64,000 nt of DNA from contig JAISPT010000079.1 in the NCBI GenBank assembly GCA_031274715.1, positions 35,470-99,469 of the forward strand, in the 5' to 3' direction. Made by a program: the position numbers and the translations under genes. Below are positions 41,932-50,083 of this stretch, piece after piece; within the stretch, counting starts at the first letter, position 1, and each line of letters begins with the position of its first letter. The DNA is from Azonexus sp. Lineage in GTDB: Bacteria > Pseudomonadota > Gammaproteobacteria > Burkholderiales > Rhodocyclaceae. The notes beneath the pieces were generated by a model, which searched no databases, was not told the origin of the DNA, and saw nothing but the letters and a program-made list of their open reading frames with translations.

Positions 41932-42384
41932 ATGCCCGACGTAACCGTCAGGAGAGCAGAAAGCCAGGATGCTGTGGCAATACAGGCTCTGTATCGGGAA
42001 CTTGTGAGCAGGCCCGGCATTTCGGTCTCGCCGGAGCGGGTTGCCGAGGTGGCGCAAGATCCGCGCACCGCACTTTTTGTTGCCGAAGCTGAAGGTGTTG
42101 CGGTTGGCACCGTTCTCGTTTCGTTGTGCTTGGATGTCATGTTCCAGAGCCAACCATTCGCGGTCGTCGAAAACATCGTTGTTTCCTCCGGTTGTCGCGG
42201 TTCGGGCATAGGTGCTGCTCTAATGCGAGAGGTGGAGCAATACTGTCTAGCCGCGCAGTGTTCAAAGATCATGCTACTTAGCACCGCCGAGCGTGCGGAG
42301 GCGCATCGGTTCTTCGAGAAGGTAGGCTTTGTAGGATCGGCGAAAAAGGGGTTCATCAAGTATCGCAGGCAATTCAGAGTATGA
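41932..42384 (+). CDS. GNAT-family N-acetyltransferase (cassette 5)
   Basis: 150 residues. Single GNAT domain: the acetyl-CoA loop is SSGCRGSGIGAALM (about 84-97) and the late FFEKVGF motif is present. The N-terminus DVTVRRAESQDAVAIQALY is typical. Substrate unknown; such cassette enzymes range from aminoglycoside modification to toxin or metabolite acetylation, and nothing here points to a drug target. It starts 10 bases after an attC core. Confidence 0.88.
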   Translation: MPDVTVRRAESQDAVAIQALYRELVSRPGISVSPERVAEVAQDPRTALFVAEAEGVAVGTVLVSLCLDVMFQSQPFAVVENIVVSSGCRGSGIGAALMREVEQYCLAAQCSKIMLLSTAERAEAHRFFEKVGFVGSAKKGFIKYRRQFRV

Positions 42385-42405
42385 GCACGGCCAGACTTAC
42401 CCCCC

Positions 42406-42461
42406 ATTGAACGGACAGTTGCCGGCAAGCCGTCGACTGCCGCTTATGTCGAACCTTAGCC
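42406..42461 (+). other. attC site of cassette 5
   Basis: ATTGAAC (42406-42412) and CTTAGCC (42455-42461) enclose a stem (CGGaCAGT / ACTGcCG) and the lead-in CTTATGTCGAAC, close to the usual TTAATTCAAGC. The core has C for the first G. Confidence 0.6.
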
Positions 42462-42474
42462 GTCGAAAGCCATC

Positions 42475-43026
42475 ATGCCCATCATCCGCGACTTTCAGCA
42501 AAGCGACGCACCGGCAGTCAATGCACTGGCGCTTCGTGCCTTCGAGCAATTCAAGAACGCCTACGACGACTGGCCGGCGTTTCAAGCAAAGATCGCGAAC
42601 ATGTCCTCGCTGGCCGATGTTGGGGAAATCGTTGTCGTGGAAGTTGAGGGGCAGATTGTCGGCGCCGTCGCGTATATTGGCCCCGGCGCTCCGAAAGCGA
42701 AGTTCTTTCAGCCCGAGTGGCCGATTATGCGGATGCTTGTTGTTTCTCCGGCCTCGCGTGGCCTTGGTATCGGCCGGGCGTTGGCGGAGGAATGTCTGCG
42801 CCGCACCAAGCGAGACGGCGCATCTGTGTTTGCTCTCCACACAAGCGAACTCATGCGGGTTGCCTTGCCCATGTACCAACGCATGGGATTCAAATGGGTG
42901 TCAGACACGCCAGCAATTCACGGTGTTGAATATGGCGTTTATCTCAAAGAACTCGACGGCCAACCTTGCACTCAAGAGGACGGCCTTCGGCCACCGCTTG
43001 CCTTGTACCTTGGCCGGCTCATATGA
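42475..43026 (+). CDS. GNAT-family N-acetyltransferase with attC-encoded tail (cassette 6)
   Basis: 183 residues. GNAT motifs: MRMLVVSPASRGLGIGRAL (acetyl-CoA loop RGLGIG) and MYQRMGFKWVSD. The normal end of the fold is near VYLKELD (residue 161). The last 22 residues are read from the attC hairpin itself and the stop is in the next cassette, so the natural stop has been lost or never existed. Substrate unknown. Confidence 0.86.
   Translation: MPIIRDFQQSDAPAVNALALRAFEQFKNAYDDWPAFQAKIANMSSLADVGEIVVVEVEGQIVGAVAYIGPGAPKAKFFQPEWPIMRMLVVSPASRGLGIGRALAEECLRRTKRDGASVFALHTSELMRVALPMYQRMGFKWVSDTPAIHGVEYGVYLKELDGQPCTQEDGLRPPLALYLGRLI
42958..43015 (+). other. attC site of cassette 6, inside the GNAT reading frame
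   Basis: GGCCAAC (42958-42964) and CTTGGCC (43009-43015) are near-perfect complements. Between them are TTGCACTCAAG, a stem CGGCCTTCGGCC and GCTTGCCTTGTAC. The site lies wholly within the coding sequence of the second acetyltransferase. Confidence 0.72.
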
Positions 43027-43062
43027 GTGCGCAGATTTGGGAATGATGACGCACAATCGCTA

Positions 43063-43102
43063 TTGATTTTGTAGCGAGCTACGAATAAAGTAGCGCTGCT
43101 AC
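43063..43102 (+). promoter_or_regulatory. Cassette-borne promoter with two palindromic operators
   Basis: -35 TTGATT (43063-43068), 17-bp spacer, -10 TAAAGT (43086-43091). Two related palindromes, GTAGCgaGCTAC (43071-43082) and GTAGCgctGCTAC (43090-43102), fill the spacer and overlap the -10. The likely repressor is the HxlR-type protein encoded downstream. A good AAGGAG ribosome site precedes the tautomerase ATG. Confidence 0.65.
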
Positions 43103-43133
43103 TTGATCATATTCATATGAAAAGGAGATCGCC

Positions 43134-43334
43134 ATGCCTGTTATTACCGTTGCCATCCACCCGATTAGCCAAGACGAAAAATCCCAGCTGATCAGAAAAT
43201 TGACCGATATCGCCGTCGAGATCACCAAAGTGCCGGCGGACAAATATGTCGTTTTCATTGATGAATTTGAGAACGAATCCATTGGGCTTGCCGGAAAAAC
43301 CCGGGCCGAAATTGTTGCGGGAGCATCGGCCTAG
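43134..43334 (+). CDS. 4-oxalocrotonate tautomerase-family protein (cassette 7, first gene)
   Basis: 66 residues. Pro-2, which becomes the catalytic N-terminal proline after Met removal, is present (MPVITVAIHP), with the usual beta-alpha-beta pattern and the KYVVFIDEFENESIGLAGK strand-turn. Substrate unknown; family members act on oxalocrotonates or related enols. It starts the bicistronic cassette and ends one base before the regulator's ATG region. Confidence 0.88.
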   Translation: MPVITVAIHPISQDEKSQLIRKLTDIAVEITKVPADKYVVFIDEFENESIGLAGKTRAEIVAGASA

Positions 43335-43335
43335 C

Positions 43336-43743
43336 ATGTCAAACCCAAAGCCTGGCGTAGAGGTCAGAGGCTCTGTCTCCGGGGCGCCGATAAATGCGCT
43401 GTTCGACCTCCTTGGGCGGCGCTGGGCTCTGGGCATCCTTTGGTATCTAGGGGATGGCCCCAGCGTGTTTCGTCAACTTCAGGAACGATGTGGCGGAGTA
43501 TCGCCCTCTATCCTGAATACCCGCCTCAAAGAGTTACGCGATGCCGATATCGTTGCGCGAACCATTGATGGCTACGCTTTGACAGAAAGGGGCGCCGAAC
43601 TGCGCTCCTTTATTGTTCCTCTTGCCAACTGGTCGGCTGACTGGTCGAAGGACGTGTATGGATACGAGCGCCCCGGAATGAATGAAAGACTCGCCAATGA
43701 GCATTCCGCAAAGAGAAAGCTCACGGCTAAAGTCATTGCCTGA
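43336..43743 (+). CDS. HxlR-family transcriptional regulator (cassette 7, second gene)
   Basis: 135 residues from ATG 43336, directly after the tautomerase stop (no SD, so coupled). The winged-helix domain (about 15-100) has the family signature LLGRRWALGILWYL and SPSILNTRLKELRDADIV...YALTERG. HxlR proteins often repress a neighbouring enzyme gene in response to reactive electrophiles. The paired palindromes in the cassette promoter fit autoregulation. Confidence 0.88.
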   Translation: MSNPKPGVEVRGSVSGAPINALFDLLGRRWALGILWYLGDGPSVFRQLQERCGGVSPSILNTRLKELRDADIVARTIDGYALTERGAELRSFIVPLANWSADWSKDVYGYERPGMNERLANEHSAKRKLTAKVIA

Positions 43744-43752
43744 TTTTGCGGT

Positions 43753-43825
43753 GCCCAATGCCATACCGGCCACCCCGTCGTTCCACCGGGTGGCCTGCGG
43801 CCAGCGGTGAATTCAAACGTTAGAT
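43753..43825 (+). other. attC site of cassette 7, end of the array
   Basis: GCCCAAT (43753-43759) and GTTAGAT (43819-43825) with lead-in TGAATTCAAAC and a stem CGGCCACCC...GGGTGGCC. No attC-like site follows, so this marks the right end of the integron. Confidence 0.75.
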
Positions 43826-43921
43826 TCCAGGCAACGCTGACCGGAGCGAAGTCATGATGGCAAAGGATCGCCGGACAGTCGATAATCCCGGCGATCAACT
43901 TCCCATCGTGAGCAGACAAGC

Positions 43922-44305
43922 ATGCGCATTCTTCATACCATGATCCGCGTCGGCGACCTCGAACGGTCGATTGCCTTCTACACCGAAATTCTCGGCATGC
44001 GCTTGTTGCGCCGTCAGGACTATCCGGAGGGCCGGTTTACGCTGGCCTTCGTCGGCTACGGGCCAGAGAGCGAGGGCGCCGTGCTCGAACTGACGCACAA
44101 CTGGGATACCGCGGCCTACGACCTGGGCAATGGCTACGGTCACCTTGCGCTGGCGGTACCTGACGCGGCATCGGCTTGCGCCGAAATCAAACGTCGTGGC
44201 GGCAAGGTGGTGCGCGAAGCCGGGCCGATGAAGCACGGCACGACCGTCATCGCCTTCGTCGAAGATCCGGACGGCTACAAGGTCGAATTGATCGAAGCCA
44301 AATGA
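43922..44305 (+). CDS. gloA: Lactoylglutathione lyase (glyoxalase I)
   Basis: 127 residues. Glyoxalase/VOC fold with metal ligands H5 (LHTMIRVGDLERSIAFY), E in the first half (VLELTHNW), H in GNGYGHLALAV and E in YKVELIE. It converts the methylglyoxal-glutathione adduct to lactoylglutathione. Codon use is like the host and no attC follows, so it is taken as chromosomal rather than an eighth cassette. Confidence 0.93.
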   Translation: MRILHTMIRVGDLERSIAFYTEILGMRLLRRQDYPEGRFTLAFVGYGPESEGAVLELTHNWDTAAYDLGNGYGHLALAVPDAASACAEIKRRGGKVVREAGPMKHGTTVIAFVEDPDGYKVELIEAK

Positions 44306-44389
44306 ACGGGGTGGAATCGACGGGCATCCACTCGACTGGGTAAACCCCGACCATTCCGGCGCAGAAAGGCACGGAGTGGGCAAAGCCGA

Positions 44390-46762
44390 TCACCCGGTAG
44401 CAAGCTCCTTGTGCAGCAGATCGGCCAATGGCTCGGGCTGATGCAGGTGGAAGCCCTGGCCGTAGTCGAGGCCGAGATCACGCACGGTATCGAGCACCGC
44501 TTGGCTAGATACGAATTCGGCGACAGTATGCAGCTTCTTGTGCTGGGCGAGGCGGACGATGGATTCAATGACCGCTCGGTCGTCGGCATCCTGATCGGCG
44601 TTGCGGACGAACATGCCGTCGATCTTCAACGAATGCACTTTGAAACGCTTCAAATAGCCGAAACTGGACAAACCGCTGCCGAAATCGTCGAGTGCCAGTT
44701 CGCAACCCAGTTCGCGGCAAAAATCGATGAAGTCGAGCGCCAAATCAAGCTGGGCAATCGCACAGCTCTCGGTGATTTCGAAACCGATCCGTTGCGGCGC
44801 AATACCGTGCTCGCGGAACATGAACTCGATGTACTCCTTGAGCCCGGGATCAGCCAGCGTCAGGCCGGAGAGATTCACATGCAGGCGTGGCCCATCAACG
44901 CCGTCGGCCTGCCAGGCAGCAATCTGGCTGCAAACAGCGTTGATCACCCAGCGGTCGATCAGGGGCATCATGCCGAAGCGTTCAGCAGCCGGAATGAAAC
45001 GGCCCGGCTGGATGATGCTACCGTCCTCGCCGCGCATGCGGACCAACACTTCGGCATACGGCTCGACGCCATCATGCAACGGTACGATGCGCTGGACGTA
45101 AAGCAACAGGCGGTTTTTCGTCAGCGCCTCCGAAATCTCCGACAACGACAGGAATTCGGCCTTGCGCTCGCGGAAATACCGGTCGTTCGGGAGAAATACC
45201 TGGAAGCGGTTGCGGCCGCGCTCCTTGGCTGCATAGCAGGCGGTATCGGCGGCAATCAGCAATTCCGATTCGCTGTTCGTTTCCGGGCCGGCGGCGGCGA
45301 TGCCGATGCTTGCGCCGATACGGAACGAGCGCCCGTCCCAGACGAAGGGCTGGGCGCTGATGTCGTCGATGATCTGCCGCGCCCGCTGCTCGGCCTCGGC
45401 CAAGTCGATGCCGCTCAACACCATGCCGAATTCGTCGCCGCCCAGACGGGCGAGAAAACCGCAATCGAAGCGGGCATTCATCATGCGCGCCAGGCTTTGT
45501 AACAGGGCATCGCCGGCGGCATGGCCACAGGTATCGTTGATGATCTTGAACTGATCCAGGTCGATGTAGAAGATGATCAGCGAGCGGCCATCCTGATGAT
45601 GTGCCGCCAATTCGTGGCTCAACTGCTTCTCGAAGGCACGCCGGTTGTTCAAGCCGGTCAGCGCATCGTGGTCGGCGGCAAAAACCAGCTCCTCGACGGC
45701 TTGGTGCTGCAAGGTGATGTCGCGGATGCTGATGCGGTAGCCGAGGTTGCGCCCTGCCTCGGCGCGGATTCGTTGCCCGGCCATCAGCCCCCAGCGCACC
45801 TGGCCATCGCGGGCGAGGATGCGAAATTCGATATCCTGGCCGGACAGGCCATCTTGGGCCAGCTTCAGATGGCGCCGGACCCGCTCGCGGTCGGCTTCAT
45901 GCACCAATGGCAAAGGAAAATCAGCCATCGCCATGCACTCGGCGACCGTATAGCCAGTCACCCGTTCGACAGCCGGATTGACCCATTGCAGACTGCCATC
46001 CGGGGCGAACCAGTTTTCCCAGCCGTAGGTGTAGTCGGCGATAGCGCGAAAACGCTGCTCGCTTTCGGCCAGTTCGCGGATATGCTGCTGCACCCCCTCG
46101 GCCATGGCATTGAAGCTATGGCCTATCGCCGCCACCTCGTCGTTACCGTGCAAGGCAACGCGCACACCGAAATCGCCGCGACCGATACACTCGCTGGCAC
46201 GGGCCAAGGCGGTGAAATCGCGGGTCAGCCAATAGCAGGTGGCCAACAGCAGTAAAAAGGTCATCCCCAGTGCAGCCAAGGAGATCATCACGCCTTGCTC
46301 GAACAGGGTATTGCGCGCATCGCTCAGGAAGCGCGACGACAATCCAAACTGCGCATAGCCATAGGCGACACCGAGATAGGTGATGGGGAAACGGACATGA
46401 ATGATGTCGCCCCCGACCGCCAAGCCCCCTGCTTCCGGCAGCGGTTGCGCGGGATCCCAATTGGCGGCGGCCCGCAGACGCCCCTGGTTATCGGTAACCG
46501 CCAAGTAATGTATATCCGCGGCTGAACTCCAACTGTTCAGGAACTCCTGTATCGCCGGATAATCGCGTGTCGCAAGCGGGACCGCCAATGCCGTCCGGTA
46601 TGCCTGTTCGATGATCTGGATGCGAATCTCAGCCTGTTGGGTCAGCCGCTGATCGATCACGCGCACGCTGTTGGCGACCAGCACCGACAACATCACGGCC
46701 TCGATCAGCATGCTGACAAACAACAGCCGGAAGCGGAGCGAACGGAGGAAAGTGCAGCGCAT
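44390..46762 (-). CDS. Membrane GGDEF-EAL protein with HAMP and PAS domains
   Basis: 790 residues from ATG 46762, which overlaps the stop of the upstream binding-protein gene (TGATG). Membrane helices lie at about 12-32 and 155-178 around a periplasmic sensor. HAMP (about 180-235), PAS (about 236-350), GGDEF with intact GGDEF at 441-445, then EAL. The EAL signature reads EVLVR (571); EITE (662), DDFGSG (692), KID (713) and QG (769) are kept, so phosphodiesterase activity is likely. No RxxD I-site is seen before GGDEF. Coupling to a PhnD-like protein suggests ligand-controlled c-di-GMP turnover. Confidence 0.92.
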   Translation of the reverse strand: MRCTFLRSLRFRLLFVSMLIEAVMLSVLVANSVRVIDQRLTQQAEIRIQIIEQAYRTALAVPLATRDYPAIQEFLNSWSSAADIHYLAVTDNQGRLRAAANWDPAQPLPEAGGLAVGGDIIHVRFPITYLGVAYGYAQFGLSSRFLSDARNTLFEQGVMISLAALGMTFLLLLATCYWLTRDFTALARASECIGRGDFGVRVALHGNDEVAAIGHSFNAMAEGVQQHIRELAESEQRFRAIADYTYGWENWFAPDGSLQWVNPAVERVTGYTVAECMAMADFPLPLVHEADRERVRRHLKLAQDGLSGQDIEFRILARDGQVRWGLMAGQRIRAEAGRNLGYRISIRDITLQHQAVEELVFAADHDALTGLNNRRAFEKQLSHELAAHHQDGRSLIIFYIDLDQFKIINDTCGHAAGDALLQSLARMMNARFDCGFLARLGGDEFGMVLSGIDLAEAEQRARQIIDDISAQPFVWDGRSFRIGASIGIAAAGPETNSESELLIAADTACYAAKERGRNRFQVFLPNDRYFRERKAEFLSLSEISEALTKNRLLLYVQRIVPLHDGVEPYAEVLVRMRGEDGSIIQPGRFIPAAERFGMMPLIDRWVINAVCSQIAAWQADGVDGPRLHVNLSGLTLADPGLKEYIEFMFREHGIAPQRIGFEITESCAIAQLDLALDFIDFCRELGCELALDDFGSGLSSFGYLKRFKVHSLKIDGMFVRNADQDADDRAVIESIVRLAQHKKLHTVAEFVSSQAVLDTVRDLGLDYGQGFHLHQPEPLADLLHKELATG

Positions 46763-47610
46763 CAAATCTGCCCCTTCTTCTGCAATTCGCGGTACAAGGC
46801 AACCCAGGGCGCCAATGCCCGCAACGATTCGTCGTCGATTTCCTGATAACCAATAAACCCCGTGCGCGCCATGAATATTCGCCCTGCCTCGGTATCGGGA
46901 AAAGCCTGCAGCGCCGCCTTGATGCGGCCGAGCAACGGCTTCCCGAGACGCCGGTGGGCAATCGTGAAGACATGCGGAAGACACAGGCCGCTACGGATGG
47001 TCCGCAGCTCCCGCTGCATTTCGACCGGCAGATAGTGCATCACTGTGGCTGATGTCAGCCCGGCATCGACCTCGCCCGCCACGACTGCAGCAGCGACGGC
47101 GGCATGGCTGGTGCGCTCGGTGAGCCGATAATCCCTGCCGCTTTCCAGGCCGTTATCAGCCAGCCACTTGAGGCCGGCCAAACGGATCAGGCTGTTGTGG
47201 TCTGGCACCGCGATGCGCATGTCGCGAAGATCCCTGACGTCGGTAAACGGGCTGTCGTCGGCCATGGTCAGCACGGGTTCCAGACAGGCCCGATAGCGCA
47301 GCAGCGGCGCATAGTTCCGCTCCATGGCCATGACCGCCAAGTGCGGCGGACTCATGACGATATCGTAATCTCCGGCCATCAGGGCGGCGACAAAACCTGA
47401 AAAACTCGGCGCCGAGTAGAGCTCGACCGGCCGTCCCAGGGATTCCGTCAGATAGCGCTTCAACGGACGGTAGATCTGAATCAGGGTCAGCGGGCTGGTA
47501 TGCGGGAGCACCGCCAACCGCAAGGCTTGTTTCCGCTCAATGGCCGAACTGGGTGCTACGGCAAGCAAACCGAGCAAGGCCAAGCCGGTACCGAGAATCC
47601 TTCTGCGCAT
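46762..47610 (-). CDS. PhnD-like periplasmic phosphate/phosphonate-type binding protein
   Basis: 282 residues. A signal peptide ends near residue 23 (SSA/IERK). The PhnD fold is shown by AVLPHTSPLTLIQIYRPLKRYL, a FSGFVAALMAGDYDIVMSPPHLA segment and the DVRDLRDMRIAVPDHNS block. There is no ABC permease or ATPase next to it. Instead it is coupled to the GGDEF-EAL membrane protein, so it probably works as a sensory ligand receptor rather than a transporter component. The ligand is unknown. Confidence 0.85.
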   Translation of the reverse strand: MRRRILGTGLALLGLLAVAPSSAIERKQALRLAVLPHTSPLTLIQIYRPLKRYLTESLGRPVELYSAPSFSGFVAALMAGDYDIVMSPPHLAVMAMERNYAPLLRYRACLEPVLTMADDSPFTDVRDLRDMRIAVPDHNSLIRLAGLKWLADNGLESGRDYRLTERTSHAAVAAAVVAGEVDAGLTSATVMHYLPVEMQRELRTIRSGLCLPHVFTIAHRRLGKPLLGRIKAALQAFPDTEAGRIFMARTGFIGYQEIDDESLRALAPWVALYRELQKKGQI

Positions 47611-47942
47611 CGCCCTATCCTCAATCAGATCATGGCCATCCGTTGTAGCTAGGTAATTTTAACTAGGTTGAGCAATTCCACCTATCGCACAACGTGTTGT
47701 ATTCCGCTTCACGCTTGCGCCGCCTAGATTTTCCTCTCCATCCTCTCCCTTCGCACGGACGGAGTCCACCTGTTGATGCAGGAAAAACGGGCAATTCCAG
47801 ATCGGGCTTCAGACACCCTTCTTTTTCCCGCTCGAACCACCGGGACGGATTTGGGCTGCGCGGCCTCTGGAAACAAAAAAGGCCGGTGCAATTGCCGGCC
47901 TTTTTGTGACCCGGCTCTTGATCGAAAGCCGGGTGAGGAATC
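47611..47942. other. Intergenic region without a gene
   Basis: 332 bases between the PhnD-like gene and the initiator tRNA. It contains the tRNA terminator and, at its left end, the AT-rich leader of the PhnD-like gene (TAGCTAGGTAATTTTAACTA region). No coding sequence is recognised. Confidence 0.6.
47872..47906 (-). terminator. Terminator downstream of the initiator tRNA
   Basis: Stem GGCCGGCAATTG / CAATTGCCGGCC-like (GGCCGGTGCAATTGCCGGCC on plus) flanked by A-run and T-run on both sides, so it can work in either direction. It lies about 40 bases after the tRNA 3' end. Confidence 0.85.
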
Positions 47943-48018
47943 TGGTTGCGGGGGCAGGACTTGAACCTGCGACCTTCGGGTTATGAGCCCGACGAGCTGC
48001 CAACTGCTCCACCCCGCG
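47943..48018 (-). tRNA. Initiator tRNA-fMet (CAT)
   Basis: 76 nt with encoded CCA. Initiator marks are all present: C1-A72 mismatch at the acceptor end (CGCGGGG/CCCCGCA), GGG/CCC in the anticodon stem (TCGGG CTCATAA CCCGA) and CAT anticodon. D-arm GAGC AGTTGGCA GCTC, T-arm GCAGG TTCAAGT CCTGC. Confidence 0.97.
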
Positions 48019-48032
48019 TCAGTGAGCCTTTG

Positions 48033-48061
48033 ATTATCGTTTAAAGAGCACCATCCGTCAA
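48033..48061 (-). promoter_or_regulatory. Promoter of the initiator tRNA
   Basis: Minus-strand -35 TTGACG (48061-48056), 17-bp spacer, -10 GATAAT (48038-48033). The start site falls about 8 bases before the mature 5' end. Confidence 0.8.
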
Positions 48062-48068
48062 GATTTTG

Positions 48069-49391
48069 CTACTTTTTGCCGATTACCGCCGCCGGGCTGT
48101 CGGCTAGCACCACTCGGCTGGCCGGAAAGCGAGCGGTGAAGCAACTGCCCTGACCGATCTGGCTGGTGATCTCCAGTTGTGCCTGGTGGCGGTTCAGCGA
48201 GTGCTTGGCGATGGCCAGGCCCAGCCCGGTACCGCCAGCATCGCGCGAACGGCCGCGGTCGACGCGGTAGAAGCGCTCGGTCAACCGCGGGATGTGCTTG
48301 GCATCGATACCGATGCCGGTGTCGCGGACAGCGAACTCAGCACCGTGCGGCGAGACTTTCCACGACAGCGTGACGGTGCCGCCGGCCGGCGTGTAGCGCA
48401 CGGCATTGGCGACCAGGTTGCCGAAGGCGCTGACCAGTTCCGGTTCGTGGCCGCACAGGTCGCCCTGCCCTGTGCGCTCGACGACGATGCGGTGGCGGCC
48501 GTCGGAGAGCGCTTCGGCGTCGCGCTTGAGCTTGTCGAGCAAGCTAGCCATGTCTACCGGATCGTTCTCCGGCGGCGGCGCCGATTCGATCGAGGACAGA
48601 GTCAGCAGATCCTGGACGATCGACAGCATGCGCGTCGACTGCTCAGCCATCAGTCCCAGGTAGTGCGAGCGCTCGGCGGCATCGAAGTCGATTTCCTGCA
48701 AGGTTTCGAGAAAGCCGGCCAGCACCGTCAGCGGCGTGCGCAGTTCATGCGAGACGTTGGCGACGAAGTCGCGGCGCATGCGGTCAAGCTGGTCGGTCTG
48801 CGTCACGTCCTTGACCTGCAGCAACCAACTGTTCTCGGCATAGGCGATCACGTACAGCGACAGTACCCGCTCGAAATGGCGCTCCAGGCGCAGAATCAGC
48901 GGCCGCGCGAAATCGCCTTGGGCGAGATAGTCGATCAGTTCCGGCGGGCGGACGATGTGAGTCAGCGCCGAGCCGCGGTCGGACTGCGCATCGAGCCCAA
49001 GTTGGCGCTCGGCGGTCTTGTTGCAGAACTGGATCCGGAAGTGGCTATCGAGCAGCACGACACCATCGTTCATCGCATGTACAGCGGCAATCAGCCGAGC
49101 GATGTCGCGCTCGCGCTGCGCGATCTTGCCGAGCAACTCCTTCTCGTGGCTGTACAGCCGGCGAAAGACACTGTCCCACTCGCCGTCGCCTTCCAGGCTG
49201 GCATCGAGCAGCGGTTGCCGCGACCAGCGTTCGAGGCGTGAAAAATTGCGGGTGTGCCAAGCCAGTTGCAGGCCAAGGCCGATGCAGAACAGGCTCCAGC
49301 CCATCCAAGGGGTAGCGAAATAGCCAAGCGGCAAGGCCACCAGCCCGATCAGCAGCGCAAACAGCAGCGCCCGCGGCAGATAGGCGCTCAC
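48069..49391 (-). CDS. phoR: Phosphate regulon sensor kinase PhoR
   Basis: 440 residues from GTG at 49391, five bases after the phoB stop. Two close membrane helices at about 7-50, a charged region, a PAS domain (about 100-200; AVHAMNDGVVLLDS), then the kinase with H-box FVANVSHELRTPLTVL, N-box NLVANAVRYTP and G-boxes DTGIGIDAKHI and GTGLGLAIAKH. It phosphorylates PhoB under low phosphate. The upstream in-frame extension to 49535 overlaps phoB and is ignored. Confidence 0.95.
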   Translation of the reverse strand: MSAYLPRALLFALLIGLVALPLGYFATPWMGWSLFCIGLGLQLAWHTRNFSRLERWSRQPLLDASLEGDGEWDSVFRRLYSHEKELLGKIAQRERDIARLIAAVHAMNDGVVLLDSHFRIQFCNKTAERQLGLDAQSDRGSALTHIVRPPELIDYLAQGDFARPLILRLERHFERVLSLYVIAYAENSWLLQVKDVTQTDQLDRMRRDFVANVSHELRTPLTVLAGFLETLQEIDFDAAERSHYLGLMAEQSTRMLSIVQDLLTLSSIESAPPPENDPVDMASLLDKLKRDAEALSDGRHRIVVERTGQGDLCGHEPELVSAFGNLVANAVRYTPAGGTVTLSWKVSPHGAEFAVRDTGIGIDAKHIPRLTERFYRVDRGRSRDAGGTGLGLAIAKHSLNRHQAQLEITSQIGQGSCFTARFPASRVVLADSPAAVIGKK

Positions 49392-49396
49392 CCGAC

Positions 49397-50083
49397 TCAG
49401 GCGCCCCGGAAGCGGTAGCCGGTACCGCGCACCGTCTCGACGCGTTCGTGGTGGCCGGAGCTTTCCAACGCGGCGCGCAGGCGGCGGATGTGTACATCCA
49501 CGGTGCGTTCCTCGATGAAAACGTGGTCGCCCCACACCTCGTCGAGCAACTGGGCGCGGGTATAGACGCGCTCGGCATGGGTCATGAAGAAGAACAGCAG
49601 GCGGAACTCGGTCGGCCCCAATTCGATCGGCTGGCCACCAGCAAGCACCCGATGGGTAGCCGGGTTGAGCACCAAGTCGGCTACCTCGACCGCTTCACCG
49701 GCCAAGTGCGGGGCGCGGCGGCGCAGCACGGCGCGCACCCGGGCAACCAATTCCTTCGGCGAGAAGGGCTTGGTCACGTAATCGTCGGCGCCGGCTTCCA
49801 GGCCCTGTACCCTGTCCTCTTCGTGGACGCGGGCGGTCAGCATGATGATCGGCAGTTCGCGGGTGCGCTCTTCGGCGCGAATTTTCTTGGCCAGGGCCAC
49901 ACCGGACTGCCCCGGCAGCATCCAGTCGAGCACGATCAGATCGGGTAGCGCGGCGCGAATGGCCGACTCGGCCTCCTCGGCACTGGCCGCGCGGACGACC
50001 AGGAAACCGGCGTGCTTGAGGTTGATGGCCACCAGTTCCTGGATGGCCGGTTCATCCTCGACGACCAGAATCGTCGGTGTCAC
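49397..50083 (-). CDS. phoB: Phosphate regulon response regulator PhoB
   Basis: 228 residues, GTG start overlapping the phoU stop by 4 bases. The receiver domain has the acidic pair EDE (9-11), phospho-acceptor D53 in LIVLDWMLPGQSG and K in YVTKPFSPKEL. The C-terminal OmpR-type winged helix ends VRGTGYRFRG. It binds Pho boxes such as the one upstream of pstS. Confidence 0.96.
   Translation of the reverse strand: MTPTILVVEDEPAIQELVAINLKHAGFLVVRAASAEEAESAIRAALPDLIVLDWMLPGQSGVALAKKIRAEERTRELPIIMLTARVHEEDRVQGLEAGADDYVTKPFSPKELVARVRAVLRRRAPHLAGEAVEVADLVLNPATHRVLAGGQPIELGPTEFRLLFFFMTHAERVYTRAQLLDEVWGDHVFIEERTVDVHIRRLRAALESSGHHERVETVRGTGYRFRGA

Noticed and set aside
43922..44305. gloA as an eighth integron cassette
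   Set aside because: No attC-like hairpin follows it and its codon use is host-like.
46763..46984. 74-codon N-terminal extension of the GGDEF-EAL protein
   Set aside because: It overlaps the binding-protein gene in another frame; ATG 46762 begins at the membrane helix and forms a TGATG overlap.
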